DNA of 64,000 nucleotides from an uncultured Saprospiraceae bacterium (GTDB taxonomy: Bacteria; Bacteroidota; Bacteroidia; Chitinophagales; Saprospiraceae), in assembly GCA_937928405.1 (NCBI GenBank), contig CALFWZ010000014.1:34140-98139 (forward strand), in the 5' to 3' direction. Below are positions 60,433-64,000 of the stretch, piece by piece. Within the stretch, counting starts at the first letter, position 1, and the number at the start of each line of letters is the position of its first letter. A program made the position numbers and the translations under genes. The notes beneath the pieces are model-generated. The model was not told the DNA's origin and made no database searches. It saw only the letters and a list, made by a program, of their open reading frames with translations.

Positions 60433-60458
60433 CAAAAAAGGAAATAACTCAAACAAAG

Positions 60459-60492
60459 AGCACTTGTTACTTCGGTAGCAAGTGCTTTTTTA
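60459..60492 (+). terminator. Intrinsic terminator after the MscS-like gene
   Basis: AGCACTTGTTAC and GTAGCAAGTGCT pair around a TTCG tetraloop, followed by TTTTT. Confidence 0.92.
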
Positions 60493-60517
60493 TTTGGTAT
60501 AAAACCCTATTGACCAA

Positions 60518-60557
60518 AAGAGGCCGTCTCATGATCCATAAGATGAGACTGCCTCTT
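60518..60557. terminator. Terminator-like hairpin, left sister of the one at 61949
   Basis: AAGAGGCcGTCTCAT and ATGAGACtGCCTCTT form a long stem followed by ATTTATTTATT. Its arms are nearly identical to those of the hairpin at 61949-61988, on the other side of the metzincin gene. Confidence 0.65.
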
Positions 60558-60671
60558 ATTTATTTATTTAATATAAATAAACAATACATGGAATAAAAAA
60601 AGGAATAATACTGAAAAAGTAAAATTAAATTTCTTATTTTGTCGAATCATTAACTTTAAATATGAACAAAC

Positions 60672-61910
60672 ATGAGAAAATCACTTAAACTTTTTTATCC
60701 AGCTTTATGCTTTCTACTCTTATTTTTTAGTTGTCAAAAAGACACGTCAATCGAGGAAAGTGCACTAGAAAATTTACGTTTTGATCAACTTGATGTGTTA
60801 TTTACGGACTACAAAATCGTCAATCTTCCTAATCAGGATTTGCTTCAACAATCTCTAGAAAAAAAAGACCAAGAATTTATACTTGATCTTCAAATCGAAG
60901 AAAAACCATCTTGGGTTTTTTCAGTAAACTATCATGAGTTTTTTGATCCAGATTACAAGACTTTTGAGAGTGATATCAACGGTAATTGGATTGAAGTGCA
61001 ACGCACCGGCAGAAGCGATGCTTTTCACGGTCTTAGCACAGATGAGCACAATAGAGCTATGTTCATTATGGAAGATGAACTGCTCACTGGGTCGATTTAT
61101 GAAGGAGACATTGAATACTTTATTGAACCATTAAGTCGATTCGTATCATCTGCCAATGAAAATCAATATGTATACTACAGATTAGATGCCGACATTGCAG
61201 GTAATGCTGCTATATGCGGTAATGACGATAGTGATTCATTTAGTTCATTAAATGATGAAGAAGATGGAAGCACGACTAATGAAGATAATACTTCCGCTTC
61301 ATTAAGAGCAAGCTGTCGTGATATGTCCGTTACTTATGTAGCCGATTATGAATATCGTGGTAAGTTTAGTAATAATACAACCAACACTAGAAATTATATC
61401 GAAAACAGATTGCGATATGGTAGTTACCGATATTGGGGATATAATGATTACCCACTCTACTTTAGATTATGGCGTAGTTATATTAAGACAAATACATCTA
61501 ACCGTCCAGCAACTTCTACAAACAGCTCCACTTTCCTAAGTCAGTTTCGATCTTGGAGTCGTGCTGGAAATATAAGTCATGGTGACTGCAATTTAATTTA
61601 TACTGGAAGAAATTTCGGAACCTTGTTTGGTAAAGCCTATGTAGGAACCGTTTGTAAATTTTACAATGGACAAAGACGAGCATATAGTATGGTTACTAAA
61701 AATAGTGGTATTAGTTCTGCTGTATATAGTAAAGTAACTGGACATGAAGTGGGACACACCTTGGGCTGTTCGCATCAGTCTACCGGCTTTATGAAACAAG
61801 GTAATCATACTAATAGCTCAATGCCCACCGCTACAAAAAATGAACTAGATACTTATATCGCATCTAATAATAGCTGTATGCCTTACAGAACTTGTGTCAA
61901 CTATAAATAA
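60672..61910 (+). CDS. Metzincin (reprolysin-like) zinc metalloprotease lipoprotein
   Basis: A 412-residue lipoprotein: signal ending LLFFSC (Cys20). A pro-region (about 25-205) ends in a Ser/Thr/Asp-rich, probably disordered linker (DEEDGSTTNEDNTSAS). A catalytic domain (about 215-412) follows. The zinc motif HEVGHTLGCSH (about 358-368) fits HExxHxxGxxH, and the Met-turn is in GFMKQG six residues later, as in metzincins (M12B-like). Cys residues (CRDM, DCN, VCKF, CSH, SCMP, TCVN) probably form disulfides. It is alone, between two similar terminator hairpins (60518 and 61949). Substrate unknown. Confidence 0.85.
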   Translation: MRKSLKLFYPALCFLLLFFSCQKDTSIEESALENLRFDQLDVLFTDYKIVNLPNQDLLQQSLEKKDQEFILDLQIEEKPSWVFSVNYHEFFDPDYKTFESDINGNWIEVQRTGRSDAFHGLSTDEHNRAMFIMEDELLTGSIYEGDIEYFIEPLSRFVSSANENQYVYYRLDADIAGNAAICGNDDSDSFSSLNDEEDGSTTNEDNTSASLRASCRDMSVTYVADYEYRGKFSNNTTNTRNYIENRLRYGSYRYWGYNDYPLYFRLWRSYIKTNTSNRPATSTNSSTFLSQFRSWSRAGNISHGDCNLIYTGRNFGTLFGKAYVGTVCKFYNGQRRAYSMVTKNSGISSAVYSKVTGHEVGHTLGCSHQSTGFMKQGNHTNSSMPTATKNELDTYIASNNSCMPYRTCVNYK

Positions 61911-61948
61911 ATTTAATTACCAAACATAAGGCATCCCGAATTTTAAAT

Positions 61949-61988
61949 AAGAGGCTGTTTCGTTAAATACAAGACGAGACAGCCTCTT
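61949..61988. terminator. Intrinsic terminator after the metzincin gene, sister of 60518
   Basis: AAGAGGCTGTTTCGT and ACGAGACAGCCTCTT form a 15-bp stem (one G-T pair), followed by TTT and TTTGG. Confidence 0.85.
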
Positions 61989-62072
61989 TTTGTTTGGAAC
62001 AAATTGGGTAAAACGAACGTAAGAAGTTTTTAATACCTTTGCACTGCTTTTTTACTAAATAAAACCCATTTT

Positions 62073-63602
62073 ATGAAAAAATCTTTTTTAAAAAAATTAG
62101 GACTTAAACAGAAAAATAACGGTACCAGTACCGGACTAAAATCTTCGGCCAGTTCTAAAAAGTATATCGAATCGTATTCTCCAGTTGATGGAAAATATAT
62201 TGGAAGTGTAAGTATCACTTCTAAGAGTGAGTACAATAAAGTGCTTCGAACTTCACAAAAAGCTTTTGCTACTTGGCGAACAATTCCTGCTCCTCAAAGA
62301 GGAGAAGTAGTACGCCAATATGGAAACGCACTGCGCGAACAGAAGATGGAATTAGGGCAGCTAGTTTCTTATGAAATGGGAAAGAGCTTGCAAGAAGGAC
62401 TCGGTGAAGTACAAGAGATGATCGACATCTGTGATTTTGCGGTAGGATTATCTCGTCAGTTGTATGGACTCACTATGCACTCGGAGCGTCCTTCGCACCG
62501 TATGTACGAGCAGTGGCACCCGCTAGGCGTTGTAGGAATTATTTCTGCTTTTAATTTCCCAGTAGCGGTTTGGGCATGGAATTCTATGATCGCCATGGTT
62601 TGTGGTGATGTTTGTGTTTGGAAACCTTCTGAAAAAACACCTTTATGCGCCGTTGCTTGTCAAAATATTTTACAAAAAGTATTAAAAGCGAATAAAGTTC
62701 CTGAGGGCGTAAGTTGTTTAATCAACGGTGATTACCAGGTAGGAGAATATATGACAACGGATAAGCAAGTAGCGTTGGTGAGCGCAACGGGAAGTACGCG
62801 AATGGGTAAGATCGTGGCGGCTACTGTTGGTGCCCGACTTGGAAAGACGTTGCTGGAGCTTGGTGGTAATAATGCGATCATTGTGACACCAAATGCAAAC
62901 ATGGATTTAGTATTGACCGGAGCACTATTTGGTGCAGTGGGTACTTGTGGACAACGTTGTACGACTACTCGTCGATTGATTGTTCATGAAAGTGTTTACA
63001 ATAATGTAAAAAAGGCTTTAACAAAAGCTTACAAGCAACTAAAGATAGGAGATCCTTTAAATGCTAAAAATCACGTTGGACCATTAATCGATAAAGATGC
63101 CGTTGAGAGTTACTTAAATTCTATCGAAAGATTGAAAAAAGAAGGTGGAAAAATGTTGGTACCAGGCGGTGTGTTGAAAGGCCGTGGGTATGGTAGCGGT
63201 TGTTATGTAAAACCTTGTATTGCCGAAGCAAAAAATGATTACGAAGTAGTGCAGCATGAAACGTTTGCTCCCATTTTGTATTTAATCAAATACAAGACAT
63301 TGGATGAAGCGATTGCCATGCAAAACGATGTCCCACAAGGATTGTCTTCTGCGATTATGACAGATAGTGTACGAGAAGCAGAATTATTCCTTTCTGCTGG
63401 AGGTTCTGATTGTGGAATTGCCAACGTTAATATTGGTACCAGTGGTGCCGAAATTGGTGGTGCTTTTGGTGGTGAAAAAGAAACAGGTGGTGGCCGCGAA
63501 AGTGGTTCAGATGCTTGGAAAGCGTACATGCGTCGTCAGACCAATACGATTAATTATAGCACCGAATTGCCGTTGGCGCAGGGGATTAAGTTTGATTTAT
63601 AA
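62073..63602 (+). CDS. Aldehyde dehydrogenase, ALDH7-like (aminoadipate semialdehyde type)
   Basis: A 509-residue NAD(P)-dependent enzyme. The catalytic Glu is in TLLELGGNNAI (about 261) and the catalytic Cys in GTCGQRCTTTRRL (about 295). The GQRCTT-R-R context is characteristic of the ALDH7 (piperideine-6-carboxylate/aminoadipate semialdehyde dehydrogenase) branch, which acts in lysine degradation. The N-terminal 25 residues are Lys-rich and precede the usual start SYSPVDGKYIGSV. It is a single gene; the stop codon is also the start of a repeat (63599-63685). Confidence 0.9.
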   Translation: MKKSFLKKLGLKQKNNGTSTGLKSSASSKKYIESYSPVDGKYIGSVSITSKSEYNKVLRTSQKAFATWRTIPAPQRGEVVRQYGNALREQKMELGQLVSYEMGKSLQEGLGEVQEMIDICDFAVGLSRQLYGLTMHSERPSHRMYEQWHPLGVVGIISAFNFPVAVWAWNSMIAMVCGDVCVWKPSEKTPLCAVACQNILQKVLKANKVPEGVSCLINGDYQVGEYMTTDKQVALVSATGSTRMGKIVAATVGARLGKTLLELGGNNAIIVTPNANMDLVLTGALFGAVGTCGQRCTTTRRLIVHESVYNNVKKALTKAYKQLKIGDPLNAKNHVGPLIDKDAVESYLNSIERLKKEGGKMLVPGGVLKGRGYGSGCYVKPCIAEAKNDYEVVQHETFAPILYLIKYKTLDEAIAMQNDVPQGLSSAIMTDSVREAELFLSAGGSDCGIANVNIGTSGAEIGGAFGGEKETGGGRESGSDAWKAYMRRQTNTINYSTELPLAQGIKFDL

Positions 63603-63685
63603 CTGACTGATCCCGACTGCAAGGAGGGGGGCGTACGACAGTACGACCAGGGAAGGCACCGCGAAAGCGGACGGGAGGCCAGACC
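63599..63685 (+). repeat. Stop-codon-proximal repeat, short copy (after aldehyde dehydrogenase)
   Basis: Begins at the stop (ATAACTGACTGATCCCGA) and carries CGTACGACAGTACG, GGAAGGCACCGCGA and AAAGCGGACGGGAGGC, the same ordered blocks as 20793-20900 after rho, without the middle insert. Confidence 0.8.
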
Positions 63686-63705
63686 ATAATCGTAAATATA
63701 ATTGA

Positions 63706-63745
63706 AGGATGGGTCAGTGATTACTGGCCTATCCTCTTTTTATTT
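63706..63745 (+). terminator. Intrinsic terminator after aldehyde dehydrogenase
   Basis: AGGATgGGtCAGT pairs with ACTGgCCtATCCT around GATT, followed by CTTTTTATTTT. Confidence 0.8.
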
Positions 63746-63781
63746 TCATAACTTTCAATTTTTATTGAAAGTTATGAAAAT
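63742..63781. repeat. Perfect 18-bp inverted repeat with four-base loop
   Basis: ATTTTCATAACTTTCAAT and ATTGAAAGTTATGAAAAT flank TTTT. It begins inside the T run of the preceding terminator and lies 70 bp before the last gene of the window, so it could be an operator for that gene or a second, leftward terminator. Confidence 0.75.
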
Positions 63782-63851
63782 ATAGCTTATCTTGCGATTA
63801 TAAAGATAATAAAGCGGATTGATTCAGCATCTTAATGATAAACAAAAGCAG

Positions 63852-64000
63852 ATGAATCTAAATACCTTGACATTTATATTATATGTACTGATTGCGGCAA
63901 ACACAACGATTTTTGTAGGACGAGCTTTATATGTCAATGGAGCAATTTTTTTAGAAAGAATATTTGCATCTATGCCGAGGGTCATTAAGCCTTTGAACAA
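63852..64000 (+). CDS. Membrane protein, N-terminal fragment (runs off the window)
   Basis: Forty-nine codons are visible: MNLNTLTFILYVLIAANTTI then FVGRALYVNGAIFLERIF and MPRVIKPLN. The first 20-25 residues are a membrane helix without a lipobox or a good cleavage site, so it is likely an integral inner-membrane protein. The start at ATG 63852 lies downstream of a perfect hairpin (63742-63781). The family cannot be assigned from this fragment. Confidence 0.55.
   Translation, partial: MNLNTLTFILYVLIAANTTIFVGRALYVNGAIFLERIFASMPRVIKPLN

Noticed and set aside
59892..60452. 186-codon open frame on the minus strand opposite the MscS-like gene
   Set aside because: It is antisense to a clear membrane-protein gene; the reverse complement of hydrophobic codons yields long open frames, and the translated product has no domain or signal.

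Overview
The window is chromosomal DNA from a member of the Bacteroidota, probably a gliding or marine Saprospiria/Lewinella-like lineage. The phylum call is well supported by type IX secretion (T9SS) C-terminal sorting domains on three secreted proteins, a PorQ homologue, a GldB lipoprotein, a TonB receptor, DUF2480 and DUF5916 proteins, a Rho with an Arg/Asp-rich insert, and promoter -7 boxes of the TAnnTTTG type. The class-level guess is weaker. About 59 protein genes, one tRNA-Cys and many intrinsic terminators can be supported. There is no rRNA, CRISPR array, phage or intact insertion sequence.

Layout. 1-9.1 kb: start of a methylmalonyl-CoA mutase-type gene, an OmpA lipoprotein, tRNA-Cys, galactokinase, a polyamine block (AdoMet decarboxylase and membrane spermidine synthase, divergent from a YgiB-like lipoprotein and a YgiC-like ATP-grasp ligase), marR-yceI with a perfect operator palindrome, and aldose epimerase. 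9.3-14.3 kb: EamA and TauE transporters, methylmalonyl-CoA epimerase, an A+T-rich accessory patch (a gene broken by a stop codon, and a Fic protein), and an SDR without the usual catalytic Tyr/Lys. 14.5-20.8 kb: lpxH, frr, a PIN-like protein, a YugP-type membrane protease, and rho behind a 776-bp gap. 21-30.3 kb: secreted and cell-surface genes, all on the minus strand (His-rich lipoprotein, DUF5916 barrel, T9SS cargo including endonuclease I and a glycosidase-like protein). 30.3-35.4 kb: a plus-strand operon of Rof-like protein, TonB receptor and TPR/adenylate cyclase. 35.4-42.4 kb: two peptidases, a lytic transglycosylase, DUF2480, scpB and a DksA-like zinc finger. 43-64 kb: radA, an MMPL transporter, OmpA/GldB/PorT-type envelope genes, a PpiD-like foldase, UDP-glucose dehydrogenase, PorQ, an MscS-type channel, a metzincin lipoprotein, aldehyde dehydrogenase, and the start of a membrane protein.

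The most promising non-standard signals are these. (1) In the polyamine block, a secreted lipoprotein ending in Gly-Gly overlaps the gene of a glutathionylspermidine-synthase-like ligase and lies beside spermidine-making genes, which suggests that the protein tail could be the ligase substrate. (2) Four intergenic palindromic elements share a central hairpin of the form ATAGC-nnnn-GCTAT; one is bounded by perfect 17-bp inverted repeats. (3) A different repeat starts exactly at the stop codons of rho and of the aldehyde dehydrogenase gene. (4) Structured intergenic RNAs are likely at 42.6 and 45.2 kb. Two 58-residue membrane proteins that are easily overlooked were also found.
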